Positions 43,210 through 50,405 of a DNA stretch of 64,000 bases are shown here, one piece after another. Every line of letters begins with the position of its first letter. Positions within the stretch are counted from its first letter, which is position 1. The notes below the pieces were generated by a model. It ran no database searches, was not told where the DNA came from, and worked only from the letters and a program-made list of their open reading frames with translations. Source of the stretch: Paenibacillus sp. R14(2021) (GTDB lineage: Bacteria; Bacillota; Bacilli; Paenibacillales; Paenibacillaceae); contig NZ_CP080269.1 in the NCBI RefSeq assembly GCF_019431355.1, positions 1,736,001 to 1,800,000 on the forward strand. Direction: 5' to 3'. A program made the translations under genes and the position numbers.

Positions 43210-43806
43210 TCAAAGCTCAAGCTGTATCATCTCAGTTCTTAGGGATTGCAGCCTCTCTTTGGACTGCGCCATGTCTGCTTCTCGGCCTTCGGTGATCGCT
43301 TCGTGGAGGACGGACAATTCGTAATCCAGCTCATACCGGAGCACAGACGCTCTTTCCTCAGCCCGTTTCGACTGAAACGCCTGAATCACTTCTTCGACGG
43401 TGACAAATGGTTTCTTCTGATAGATGATGCGATGTTCCATGCCGGACACCTCCACAAGTCGTATAATTTCGCCAAACATAATGCTTTCAATTACGATTTG
43501 CCTGTCCTTGAACCGTTTGACCACGGCATGGCCGCGTGAATCATTAATCAGCTTCTCCAGCAAATCCGACAGCTTCTCATCTTTAATTAAATAGTCGCCG
43601 ATGATTTTGTAACGATTGCGCACCCGTTGGAACCGAAGCTTAACCAGCTTTCGGCCGCTTCGAACGGAGATGAGAAAATAGACATCGGTTTCGCTCCAGT
43701 ACAACGAATACCCTTCCTGAATCAAATCCCGAATGAGATTCTGGATTTGCCGGCGGTCGAAACGCAGCTCCAAATTGCAATACTCCACCTCATAACTCTT
43801 GTTCAT
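43210..43806 (-). CDS. Conserved hypothetical protein of Paenibacillus type
   Basis: 198 residues from ATG (MNKSYEVEYCNLELRFDRRQ) with GGAGG 8 bases upstream; the frame to 43863 has no site. N-terminal part alternates helix and strand (QNLIRDLIQEGYSLYWSETDVYFLISVRSGRKLVKLRFQRVRNRYKIIGDYLI). The centre is DRQIVIESIMFGEIIRLVEVSGMEHRIIYQKKP, and the C-terminus is a charged coiled coil. Similar proteins occur in Paenibacillus, sometimes with misleading peptide-synthetase names; nothing here supports a peptide synthetase function. Confidence 0.7.
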   Translation of the reverse strand: MNKSYEVEYCNLELRFDRRQIQNLIRDLIQEGYSLYWSETDVYFLISVRSGRKLVKLRFQRVRNRYKIIGDYLIKDEKLSDLLEKLINDSRGHAVVKRFKDRQIVIESIMFGEIIRLVEVSGMEHRIIYQKKPFVTVEEVIQAFQSKRAEERASVLRYELDYELSVLHEAITEGREADMAQSKERLQSLRTEMIQLEL

Positions 43807-43960
43807 CGGCAAGCCCTCCCCTCGTGTGCAATTGATGACGAAATGTTCTGAATATTCTCTCATATCAATATCTTATACTCCATCTTATGTTCTGGCAACT
43901 TGGATTATTGACTATTTTTAAACCAACCTGCCGATTTGGACAAACAAAGTTTTAAACACG

Positions 43961-44005
43961 AAAAAAGCCGTCTCCGCATCTCGATCGCAGATGCAGGAAA
44001 CGGCT
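43961..44005 (-). terminator. Terminator of the small membrane-protein gene
   Basis: Minus strand AGCCGT...GCATCT / AGATGC...ACGGCT stem, with small internal bulges, followed by six T residues. Confidence 0.85.
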
Positions 44006-44028
44006 GGAAAGCTGCGTAAAGAGTTTCG

Positions 44029-44229
44029 TCAGACGAACCATTGATTCAGAATGAAGCCGAACACGACACCGCTGACGACTGCGCCGATGAAGCTGTACGC
44101 GCCTGAACGGAATCGCTGCTGAAACATTCGTAGCACGCCGAGGCTCAGCAGCGAGAAGAACAGCATGATAAAAATCGCGCCCGTGATGAATAGAGCTGCC
44201 GATATTTGACTAACATCCACCAGTGTCAA
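44029..44229 (-). CDS. Small two-helix membrane protein
   Basis: 66 residues from a TTG with GGGAG 8 bases upstream; a GTG three codons earlier overlaps the site. Two membrane helices (ISAALFITGAIFIMLFFSLLSLGVL and YSFIGAVVSGVVFGFILNQWF) flank a short basic loop (RMFQQRFRSG). No recognised domain. It is between the terminator above and the Hsp20-like gene, both on the minus strand. Strong terminator and ribosome site favour a real gene. Confidence 0.65.
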   Translation of the reverse strand: MTLVDVSQISAALFITGAIFIMLFFSLLSLGVLRMFQQRFRSGAYSFIGAVVSGVVFGFILNQWFV

Positions 44230-44346
44230 GGAAAACACTCCCTATGCAAGATCTTACTTGCATTATAGCGAATGAGCTCTTCCTGCGCCAGCCGACCTTC
44301 CTAGAATATCGGACAAATTGGTGACAATTTGGCATCGCTTTCCGGC

Positions 44347-44772
44347 TTACAAGCCTTGGATCTTTGCAACATGCGACCGTTTGCTTGGCGGCCGCTTGCG
44401 CAGCTTGATTTTGAGCACGGCGCCGTCGTATTCCGCCAAACAGGTTCTGGGAAGCACCAGTTTCGGTAGACGAATGACCTCGCTGTCGCCGCTTGGAAGT
44501 CCGCTGATTTTGATTCGGTCTTCCTTGGCGAGCAATCGAACGGCGGTCAGATCCGCCGCTTCGCCGAGCGGATAAGTGACCACGACGAATCGTTTCGTTT
44601 CCAGTACGTTGGCATTCGACGTCTGGAAGGCGGAGGACGCGGCCGGTATCGCTTTGTTCATCATGCCGCGAACGTAATTCTCGATCCATTCCGATTGACG
44701 GAAGATATCAAAACCTTTGGGGAGCTGCTGTTCCTCCATCCATTTCTCTAATTCCTCCCAATTGGAAGCCAA
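44347..44772 (-). CDS. Hsp20 / alpha-crystallin-like protein
   Basis: 141 residues from a TTG start with GGGGGT 7 bases upstream. The N-terminal helix (NWEELEKWMEEQQLPKGFDIF) is followed by a beta-sandwich. That has VLETKRFVVVTYPLGEAADLTAVRLLAKEDRIKISGLPSGDSEVIRLPKLVLPRTCLAEYDGAVLKIKLRK, the strand order of the Hsp20/IbpA fold ending in the typical L-x-I/V-x-L strand. The C-terminal IxI anchor is absent. It resembles the divergent small heat-shock-like proteins of spore formers. It is divergent from the gerP operon, suggesting a spore role (inference). Confidence 0.6.
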   Translation of the reverse strand: MASNWEELEKWMEEQQLPKGFDIFRQSEWIENYVRGMMNKAIPAASSAFQTSNANVLETKRFVVVTYPLGEAADLTAVRLLAKEDRIKISGLPSGDSEVIRLPKLVLPRTCLAEYDGAVLKIKLRKRPPSKRSHVAKIQGL

Positions 44773-44912
44773 TGCGATTACCCCCGATCCATGCCTATAT
44801 TAGCCAATATATGCATGCGCCTAGAGCCCTGACACTCGCCCTCTCATTCCATCCGGCCAGGTTCAGCTGCAGCTCTGCGAGGATCCGGCAGTATGCGCCC
44901 CTCCCCCTGCAA

Positions 44913-44943
44913 GTCACGTCATGGGCGATTGCCGCATAAGATA
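44913..44943 (+). promoter_or_regulatory. Sigma-K-type promoter of the gerP operon
   Basis: CATAAGATA fits the sigma-K -10 (CATANNNTA) exactly. A CAC lies 17 bases upstream as -35. It is 43 bases before the gerPA start. Bacillus gerP operons are read in the mother cell by sigma-K. Confidence 0.65.
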
Positions 44944-44985
44944 TAGCATCTGCTCAACTGTATTTCTGTTAAGGAGTGACGCATT

Positions 44986-45222
44986 ATGCCTGCAATTGTC
45001 GGCTTTGTTAAAGTAATCAGCGTCGGCTCGAGCGCTGTCGTGCAATTCGGCGATTCCGTCCAAATTTCTCCGTCAAGCTCCTCTAAAACCTACGCAGGAT
45101 CGGGTTCCTTTCTGACCGGTGGCTTAACGAATTCCAATAATGCCGTCAGTGCCACGAACACCAGCGATCCGGATTTGCAGGACAATACGGAGAACAACGT
45201 GGCGACCGGGGTGAACGTTTGA
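44986..45222 (+). CDS. gerPA: Spore germination protein GerPA (GerPA/GerPF family)
   Basis: 78 residues, AAGGAG upstream. The start MPAIVGFVKVISVGSSAVVQFGD and the middle SKTYAGSGSFLTGGLTNSNNAVSATNTSDPD are typical of the GerPA/GerPF family. First position in the operon suggests GerPA, but the ending is as close to GerPF. GerP proteins sit in the coat and help germinants and small molecules reach the inner membrane. The TGA overlaps the next ATG by one base. Confidence 0.85.
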   Translation: MPAIVGFVKVISVGSSAVVQFGDSVQISPSSSSKTYAGSGSFLTGGLTNSNNAVSATNTSDPDLQDNTENNVATGVNV

Positions 45223-45425
45223 TGAATCTCACGGTTCACCAAACCATTACCATTCATCAGCTTCGCGTGAACAACGTAACGAATTCCTCCGTCCTGCAAG
45301 TCGGGACGGCGGGTTCGATCGCCTCCAACGCGCAGCTTTACAATACGGGTGGATTTACAAGTCCAGCCCCGCAGCTAGGTGATGAGAATCCTTTGAACTT
45401 CGTTCCGCTGCCGAATCCGAATTAG
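45222..45425 (+). CDS. gerPB: Spore germination protein GerPB
   Basis: 67 residues. MNLTVHQTITIHQLRVNNVTNSSVLQVGTAGSIASNAQLYNTGGFTSPAPQ follows the GerPB pattern closely, including the NSSVLQ.G.AGSI core and LYNTG. The C-terminal tail is Pro/Asn-rich. Overlap with gerPA (TGATG) indicates coupled translation. Confidence 0.88.
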   Translation: MNLTVHQTITIHQLRVNNVTNSSVLQVGTAGSIASNAQLYNTGGFTSPAPQLGDENPLNFVPLPNPN

Positions 45426-45446
45426 CTAAGGGAGGCTTGCGCGATT

Positions 45447-46205
45447 ATGCAGAATGAATCCAACACACCGCCAACCCCCTGGCAGATGATTGCGGCACTC
45501 AACCAATATGTGCAGCGCATGCAATGTCAATTGAATGACCAGCAGGCGGTCATCCAAAAACTTTGCCGGCAGCTTGATGCAATGAACGAACGATTGAACG
45601 CCGCGGAGAAGAAGCCCTATTATCACGTTGATACCATCCAATATCATTTTGACCAATTGAAGGTAGAGAAGCTAGACGGGACGCTCAACATCGGAATGTC
45701 CGCACCGAGCGAAGAGCAAGTAAAGGAAATCGGCCAGCTCGTCATGCCAGGCAAAGGCGATTACACTGTCGTGAACGAAGCGAAACAGCCGGCCGAGATG
45801 GATACCGATCCGCAGTCCAGTCAGAAGCCGAACCAGTTTCCTTCGCCCGCTTCAATGGGCATGCCGTCCGCAGTCATGCCGCCCGCTCCCTATCCTGATA
45901 TTCTTCGCGCAGTCGATTGTTACTTGGAGCAAAATGCTCCGATGCGCCTTCGTCAGCTGGAGGCCGAAACCGGCGTGCAATTGGATCCCTACCACGAACG
46001 ACTAGTCATCGCTGATATCCGCAAACAGATGAGCGCGCGCATCCAATTTTACATGCAGTCCCTTTCCAAGAAGACAGAATCCACTAAAGACGAAGTAACC
46101 GATCAGCAGCCGGTCAGCTTACAGGACGAGGTCATCCGTAAAACGACGCGCGACATCGATACTGCGCTGCAGAGCTACCTAAATCGATTGCAAAGCAAGC
46201 CCTAA
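45447..46205 (+). CDS. gerPC: Spore germination protein GerPC
   Basis: 252 residues, longer than usual for GerPC (about 200). The N-terminal coiled coil (QMIAALNQYVQRMQCQLNDQQAVIQKLCRQLDAMNERL) is followed by the conserved strand segment YHVDTIQYHFDQLKVEKLDGTLNIGMSAPSEEQV. A Pro/Ser-rich linker and a helical C-terminal domain (YPDILRAVDCYLEQNAPMRLRQLEAETGV) complete it. The extra length is mainly in the linker. Third gene of the operon. Confidence 0.88.
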   Translation: MQNESNTPPTPWQMIAALNQYVQRMQCQLNDQQAVIQKLCRQLDAMNERLNAAEKKPYYHVDTIQYHFDQLKVEKLDGTLNIGMSAPSEEQVKEIGQLVMPGKGDYTVVNEAKQPAEMDTDPQSSQKPNQFPSPASMGMPSAVMPPAPYPDILRAVDCYLEQNAPMRLRQLEAETGVQLDPYHERLVIADIRKQMSARIQFYMQSLSKKTESTKDEVTDQQPVSLQDEVIRKTTRDIDTALQSYLNRLQSKP

Positions 46206-46233
46206 ACCAGAAACAATAAGGAGGCATATTCGA

Positions 46234-46491
46234 ATGCAGCTTTACGTCGTTAATCACGTCCTCGCCGTTGGGAGCATCCAATTAACAGCCGTCGCGAGTG
46301 CTTCCGTCCTTCAAATCGGCGACACGCAATCCATATCGCTCGTGTCCATGTTCGACACCCCGCCGGAATCGGTCATCGTGGGACCTTTCGCGCCGCTTGA
46401 AGAACCAGAAGGAGCAGTAAACTCCGAAGCCGAGGAAGATGTGGCCAAACCAGCAGCATCGGTGCTGCCAGGAGAGCTGAACAATGGATGA
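46234..46491 (+). CDS. gerPD: Spore germination protein GerPD
   Basis: 85 residues, AAGGAGG upstream. MQLYVVNHVLAVGSIQLTAVASASVLQIGDTQSISLVSMFDTPPESVIVGP matches the GerPD layout (VNH...VG.I.L....SAS..QIGDTQ...L.S.FDTP). The acidic Ala/Glu/Pro tail is longer than in Bacillus. Its end overlaps gerPE by 8 bp. Confidence 0.87.
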   Translation: MQLYVVNHVLAVGSIQLTAVASASVLQIGDTQSISLVSMFDTPPESVIVGPFAPLEEPEGAVNSEAEEDVAKPAASVLPGELNNG

Positions 46492-46927
46492 GCCGCTCTC
46501 GATCGAACTGCTTCCTGCCGAAAAATCGGACTACCCTGTACGCGTATCGGAGGTTGGCGGCGCGTACCTCACCAGCATCGGCAGCGCGTCCGTCGTCCAG
46601 TTTGGGGACAGAGCGGACAGCACTCCTAAGCTTCGCGGGTTAGCCGTACAGCGGGAATCGGACCATCTGATCTCGAAGGAGGTCTATTTCGAGTCCTATA
46701 ATATTTATAACCGTCAAGTACCGCCGGCTACGCCTTGGCTCCAAGCCGCGGCGAAGGCAGCTCCCGTCACCATGTCCACGTTCAACTGCAATCCGCGCAT
46801 CAGCGTGGGCTGCGTCGATATCATCGCGATCAGCGGCGCCGCGCTGATGCTCGTCGGCAACGGCGCTAACATCAAGAGCGAATCGCGTATCAAGAACATT
46901 CGCCAGTTTGCCCGCCCGGCCTTCTGA
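46484..46927 (+). CDS. gerPE: Spore germination protein GerPE
   Basis: 147 residues. The beta-rich N-terminal half has RVSEVGGAYLTSIGSASVVQFGD, and the rest has YFESYNIYNRQVP... and RISVGCVDIIAISGAALMLVGNGANIKSESRIKNIRQF, as in GerPE. Overlap with gerPD supports one operon. A gerPF gene, last in Bacillus, does not follow. Confidence 0.85.
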   Translation: MDEPLSIELLPAEKSDYPVRVSEVGGAYLTSIGSASVVQFGDRADSTPKLRGLAVQRESDHLISKEVYFESYNIYNRQVPPATPWLQAAAKAAPVTMSTFNCNPRISVGCVDIIAISGAALMLVGNGANIKSESRIKNIRQFARPAF

Positions 46928-47051
46928 CCCCTCGAGATGGGCGAATGTCCAGCAAGGCTTATGGCGCTTGCCGTTCCTGAGGCTTCATCTAGGCGAATGT
47001 GTAATTATAGCTGTACCCCGTACAAACGTCCAAACGATTCAGCGCCAGCAT

Positions 47052-47060
47052 CATATATTA
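47052..47060 (+). promoter_or_regulatory. Possible sigma-K -10 upstream of the YjcZ-like gene
   Basis: CATATATTA fits CATANNNTA, with an AC-containing AACG about 15 bases upstream. It lies about 50 bases before the YjcZ-like start. Confidence 0.35.
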
Positions 47061-47110
47061 CCAATGTGATATGAAACAATCACAAATCAACCACTCGGGA
47101 GGTATGTACA

Positions 47111-47239
47111 GTGGGATACATGAATGGTGTAGGCGGAGCAGGAACAGGTTGCGGACCAAACCTTATCTGGACTAGTGCAGGCGTAATTCTCGTCCTTTAT
47201 ATTTTGCTCGTAATCGTTCTTCGCGGCGGCTTCTGTTAA
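47111..47239 (+). CDS. YjcZ-like small sporulation membrane protein
   Basis: 42 residues from a GTG with GGGAGG 8 bases upstream; an ATG three codons later is an alternative start. The product MGYMNGVGGAGTGCGPNL is followed by a single membrane helix (IWTSAGVILVLYILLVIVL) and RGGFC at the end. This is the form of the YjcZ/CotJ-type tiny spore proteins: a Gly-rich head, one helix and a C-terminal Cys. A strong UUCG-capped terminator follows. Confidence is helped by the ribosome site, terminator and the spore-gene neighbourhood. Confidence 0.75.
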   Translation: MGYMNGVGGAGTGCGPNLIWTSAGVILVLYILLVIVLRGGFC

Positions 47240-47256
47240 TCCTTTGCCCCCACAAT

Positions 47257-47297
47257 CAAAAACAGGTCCTGCCTTCGGGCAGGACCTGTTTTTGTTA
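47257..47297 (+). terminator. Terminator of the YjcZ-like gene
   Basis: CAAAAACAGGTCCTGCC, a TTCG tetraloop and the exact complement GGCAGGACCTGTTTTTG; perfect 17-bp stem. Confidence 0.92.
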
Positions 47298-47433
47298 ACG
47301 GCAGACCGTGCATCCCGTGGGCAGATCAGATAAATAGAAAATCGAAACGACGTTGAAGCCGACGATGGATGGCTGACGAACGAGCGGCCGATGAATGCGG
47401 TCAGCTCTAGTCCGAGAAACATGAGCGTAAGTC

Positions 47434-47886
47434 CTATGGCGCCAAAGGTACATACACATCGACTTCATTCGGCCATTGCGGCTTATGAACCTGGTACACC
47501 TCAAGTGACATGCCGCGCTTGTTGTTCTGCAGCCCTCTCGCGTTCAAGTAGGCATGCAGCACATCGTAGGGGTCTTCATCCAGCGTGCGTACCGTAATAT
47601 AGCGCTGCTCCGGGATCGTGAAGCCGATCATGCCATCGGGAATAACGGACAGCTGATTGACCTCCATGCAGAACAAGTACGTGAAGAGCTGCTCGCAGAC
47701 GAAAGAAGGACAGACGTAGCTCTCTGCATTCAACATCCCCTTGATTTCAAACCTGCGGCTGATAAACAGCTTCTGCAGCTGTTCCACGCGCTTTGGCTCA
47801 TGCGCCTCAAACGCCGAGGTGAGCGCCATGCCGATAAATTTACGTTCCGGCAGCGTCACTTCCTTCACATCCTCGAGAGCACTCAT
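47434..47886 (-). CDS. GyrI-like small-molecule-binding protein
   Basis: 150 residues from ATG (MSALEDVKEVTLPERKFIGMAL) with AAGGAGG 9 bases upstream; the frame to 47940 lacks a site. The AraC effector-binding / GyrI-like fold is suggested by VTLPERKFIGMALTSAFE at the start, IPDGMIGFTIPEQRYITVRT in the middle and SLEVYQVHKPQWPNEVDVYVPL at the end. That ending is the D.YVP-type strand with a Glu lining the ligand pocket. It is stand-alone with no DNA-binding domain, so it is probably a ligand-binding or small-molecule hydrolase-like protein. Confidence 0.75.
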   Translation of the reverse strand: MSALEDVKEVTLPERKFIGMALTSAFEAHEPKRVEQLQKLFISRRFEIKGMLNAESYVCPSFVCEQLFTYLFCMEVNQLSVIPDGMIGFTIPEQRYITVRTLDEDPYDVLHAYLNARGLQNNKRGMSLEVYQVHKPQWPNEVDVYVPLAP

Positions 47887-48028
47887 GACGAGAAACCTCC
47901 TTATGATAATCGTATGGCCCGTGCACCAGAACTTCCCCATCTGCGTTGTCTAGCCCTAGACTATCCTTCTGCGCGCTTGGCGTCAATACGAACAGCCGCT
48001 ATGAAGTCGTGAGTACGTTTCAATGTGC

Positions 48029-49948
48029 TTAATAGCTTCTAGCCGCCCGCTCCGCCCCTAATCGTCTGATCCATTCGGACACGGGCAGAGTCTCGATGCT
48101 GCCGTTCCGGCTTCTGACCGAAACGTTTCCCGAGCTCCTTTCCGCTTCGCCGATCACCAGCATATAGGGCACCTTTTCCAGCTGCGCGCCGCGGATTTTG
48201 TAGCCCAGCTTCTCCGGCCGAAGATCCAGCTCTACCCGGTAATCATCCGCCTTGAGCGCCGCTTGGACTTCCAGCGCATAAGCCCAATCCCCCTCCGAGA
48301 CAGGGATCAGCTTCACCTGAACCGGGGCGAGCCAGAACGGAAATGCGCCGGCGTAATGCTCGGTCAGAATGCCGATAAACCGGTCGATCGAGCCATAGAC
48401 GGCGCGATGGATAACGACGGGACGATGCTTCCGGCCGTCCTCGCCGATGTAGGAGAGGTCGAATTTCTCCGGCATTTGAAAATCCAGCTGCACGGTTGCG
48501 CACTGCCAGCTTCGGCCGATCGCGTCCCGGATATGAAAATCGATCTTCGGTCCGTAGAACGCTCCGTCGCCGGGATTAATCCGGTATTCGACGCCTTGGC
48601 TCTGGAGCACCCGCCGGAGTGAATGCTCGGCCTCGTCCCACAGCTCCTGCGCACCCATGGCATCATCAGGCTTTGTCGACAGCTCGATCCGGTACGCGAA
48701 TCCGAACACGGCGTACATCTCGTCGATGAGCGCGATGATACGGCTGATTTCTTCCTCAATCTGATCCGGGCGCACGAACAGATGCGCGTCATCCTGGCAG
48801 AAGGTCCGCACGCGCATCATGCCGTTCAGCGCGCCTGAGTATTCATGCCGATGCACCTGGCCGAACTCGGCGAGCCGAATCGGCAGCTCCCGATAGGAAT
48901 GCAATTCATGCTTATAGATCAGCATATGGCCGGGACAGTTCATAGGCTTGAGCGCATAATCCGTCTCGTCAACCTTCGTGAAATACATATTCTCCTGGTA
49001 ATGCGCCCAGTGTCCGGACTGCTCCCACAGCCGCCGGTTCAGCATGATCGGCGTGCGCACTTCGTCATACCCCCGCCGATTGCCCAGCTCCCGAGAGAAG
49101 TTCTCCAGCAGTGTTCTGACTGCCATTCCCTTGGGCAAGTAGAAGGGCATGCCGGGCGCTTCCTCCGAGAACATGAACAGCTCCAAATCCTTGCCAAGCT
49201 TCCGATGATCCCGCTTCTTCGCCTCCTCCAACAGCTCAAGATGCCGCTCCAGCTGCGACTTCTTCAAGAATGCCGTACCATAGATCCGCTGCAGCACCGC
49301 ATTGTTCGAGCTGCCCCGCCAGTATGTGCCGGCTGAGCTCAGCAGCTTGAATGCCTTAATCCGTCCTGTGGACGGCAGATGCGGTCCTCGGCACAAATCA
49401 GCAAATTCCCCCTGCTCATAGATTGAAATTTCTTCCCCTGGAGGCAAATCGCGAATCAGCTCAAGCTTGAGCGCTTCACCCCGTTGCGCGAAGAAAGCAA
49501 TTGCCTCTTCCCGACTCACTACGCGCCGAACGATCGGCATATTCTCCTTCGCAGCAGCTTCCATTTCTTTCTCGATGACGCGCAGATCGGCAGGTGTCAG
49601 CGGCTTCTCGATGGCAAAGTCATAATAGAATCCATCTTGAATGACAGGCCCGATGCCCAGCTGCACCTCGGATTCGCCGTAAATTCGTTTGACCGCCTGC
49701 GCCAATAGATGCGCCGTACTATGCCGGTACACCTCAAGCCCCGCTTCGCTGTCGAATGGTATGATTTCTACCGAGCCGTCCTCCATAATGGCGTGGTCCA
49801 AATCCACCAGCCGGCCGTTCACTCTGCCCGCGACCGCGTTCTTGCGCAGCACGGGACTAATCGCTTCCGCAAGCGTCGCAACGGAAACACCTATACCGCA
49901 GCTTCGTTCCGATCCGTCCGCCAATCTTACCTTTACCTCGTTAACCAT
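48029..49948 (-). CDS. thrS: Threonyl-tRNA synthetase
   Basis: 639 residues, GGAGGAAGG before the ATG. N-terminal TGS domain (VKVRLADGSERSC), editing domain with HSTAHLLAQAV and CRGPHLPSTG (zinc/editing His and Cys), class II catalytic core (motif 2 EFGQVHRHEYSGALNGMMRVRTFCQDDAH; MNCPGH zinc Cys), and the C-terminal anticodon-binding domain. It charges tRNA-Thr and edits Ser-tRNA-Thr. A Thr T-box lies upstream. B. subtilis has two such genes (thrS, thrZ); I cannot tell which is the closer relative. Confidence 0.95.
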   Translation of the reverse strand: MVNEVKVRLADGSERSCGIGVSVATLAEAISPVLRKNAVAGRVNGRLVDLDHAIMEDGSVEIIPFDSEAGLEVYRHSTAHLLAQAVKRIYGESEVQLGIGPVIQDGFYYDFAIEKPLTPADLRVIEKEMEAAAKENMPIVRRVVSREEAIAFFAQRGEALKLELIRDLPPGEEISIYEQGEFADLCRGPHLPSTGRIKAFKLLSSAGTYWRGSSNNAVLQRIYGTAFLKKSQLERHLELLEEAKKRDHRKLGKDLELFMFSEEAPGMPFYLPKGMAVRTLLENFSRELGNRRGYDEVRTPIMLNRRLWEQSGHWAHYQENMYFTKVDETDYALKPMNCPGHMLIYKHELHSYRELPIRLAEFGQVHRHEYSGALNGMMRVRTFCQDDAHLFVRPDQIEEEISRIIALIDEMYAVFGFAYRIELSTKPDDAMGAQELWDEAEHSLRRVLQSQGVEYRINPGDGAFYGPKIDFHIRDAIGRSWQCATVQLDFQMPEKFDLSYIGEDGRKHRPVVIHRAVYGSIDRFIGILTEHYAGAFPFWLAPVQVKLIPVSEGDWAYALEVQAALKADDYRVELDLRPEKLGYKIRGAQLEKVPYMLVIGEAERSSGNVSVRSRNGSIETLPVSEWIRRLGAERAARSY

Positions 49949-49961
49949 GAGCCTTCCTCCA

Positions 49962-50283
49962 TTCGCCCGAAATTGGTTGTGAACGCAAAAAAAACGCTGC
50001 TCGCCCAGAAGGGACGAGTGCGTTCAGCTCGTGGTTCCACCCTCATTCGACCTTCCGTTTCCGCCGAAGCAGGAATACGGACAAGGCCCTTATTGGAATC
50101 CGGTAACGGGGATGAATCGGTTCCGTTTACAACCGCGACACATAATCGGCGGGTTCAACGTTACGGCTGCGAAGTGGTAATTCCTCATCGCAGGACAGAA
50201 GGGATTCGCAGCAATCATCCCTCTCTCTGTGCAGCCTGCCTATGGAAACCGTGTCTCCGGTTATCGCCAAGTATGGATCTGTG
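49962..50283 (-). ncRNA. T-box leader of thrS
   Basis: The minus strand has the T-box core AGGGTGGAACCACGAGC (about 50027-50044). It is followed by a terminator ACGCACTCGTCCC / GGGCGAG..GCGT with eight T residues (about 49987-50024). Upstream, GGAATTACCACTTCGCAGC (near 50165-50185) holds a threonine ACC triplet followed by A, the expected specifier setting. Uncharged tRNA-Thr should turn on thrS. Confidence 0.88.
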
Positions 50284-50289
50284 TTCCAT

Positions 50290-50318
50290 ATTATAAGGAG
50301 CTTGCGCGGAAAGATCAA
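50290..50318 (-). promoter_or_regulatory. Sigma-A promoter of the thrS leader
   Basis: TTGATC, a 17-bp spacer and consensus TATAAT on the minus strand; transcription should begin near 50283. Confidence 0.75.
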
Positions 50319-50360
50319 GGGGAATTTGCGGAAAAATCAGAAAAATGAAACAAAGGCAGC

Positions 50361-50400
50361 GAAAAACAGCAGTTAAAGCATCGCCGCTTCAGCTGCTGTT
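50361..50400 (-). terminator. Terminator of the glycogen operon
   Basis: Minus strand GAACAGCAG / CTGCTGTTTTTCG, an 8-bp stem with a 20-base loop and a T5 tract, directly after the GH15 gene. Confidence 0.7.
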
Positions 50401-50405
50401 CTTCG

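Noticed and set aside
47295-47504. Small minus-strand frame between the YjcZ-like terminator and the GyrI-like gene
   Set aside because: It overlaps the GyrI-like gene out of frame and has no ribosome site. A neighbouring frame is hydrophobic but also open-ended. At most it could be a decayed remnant.
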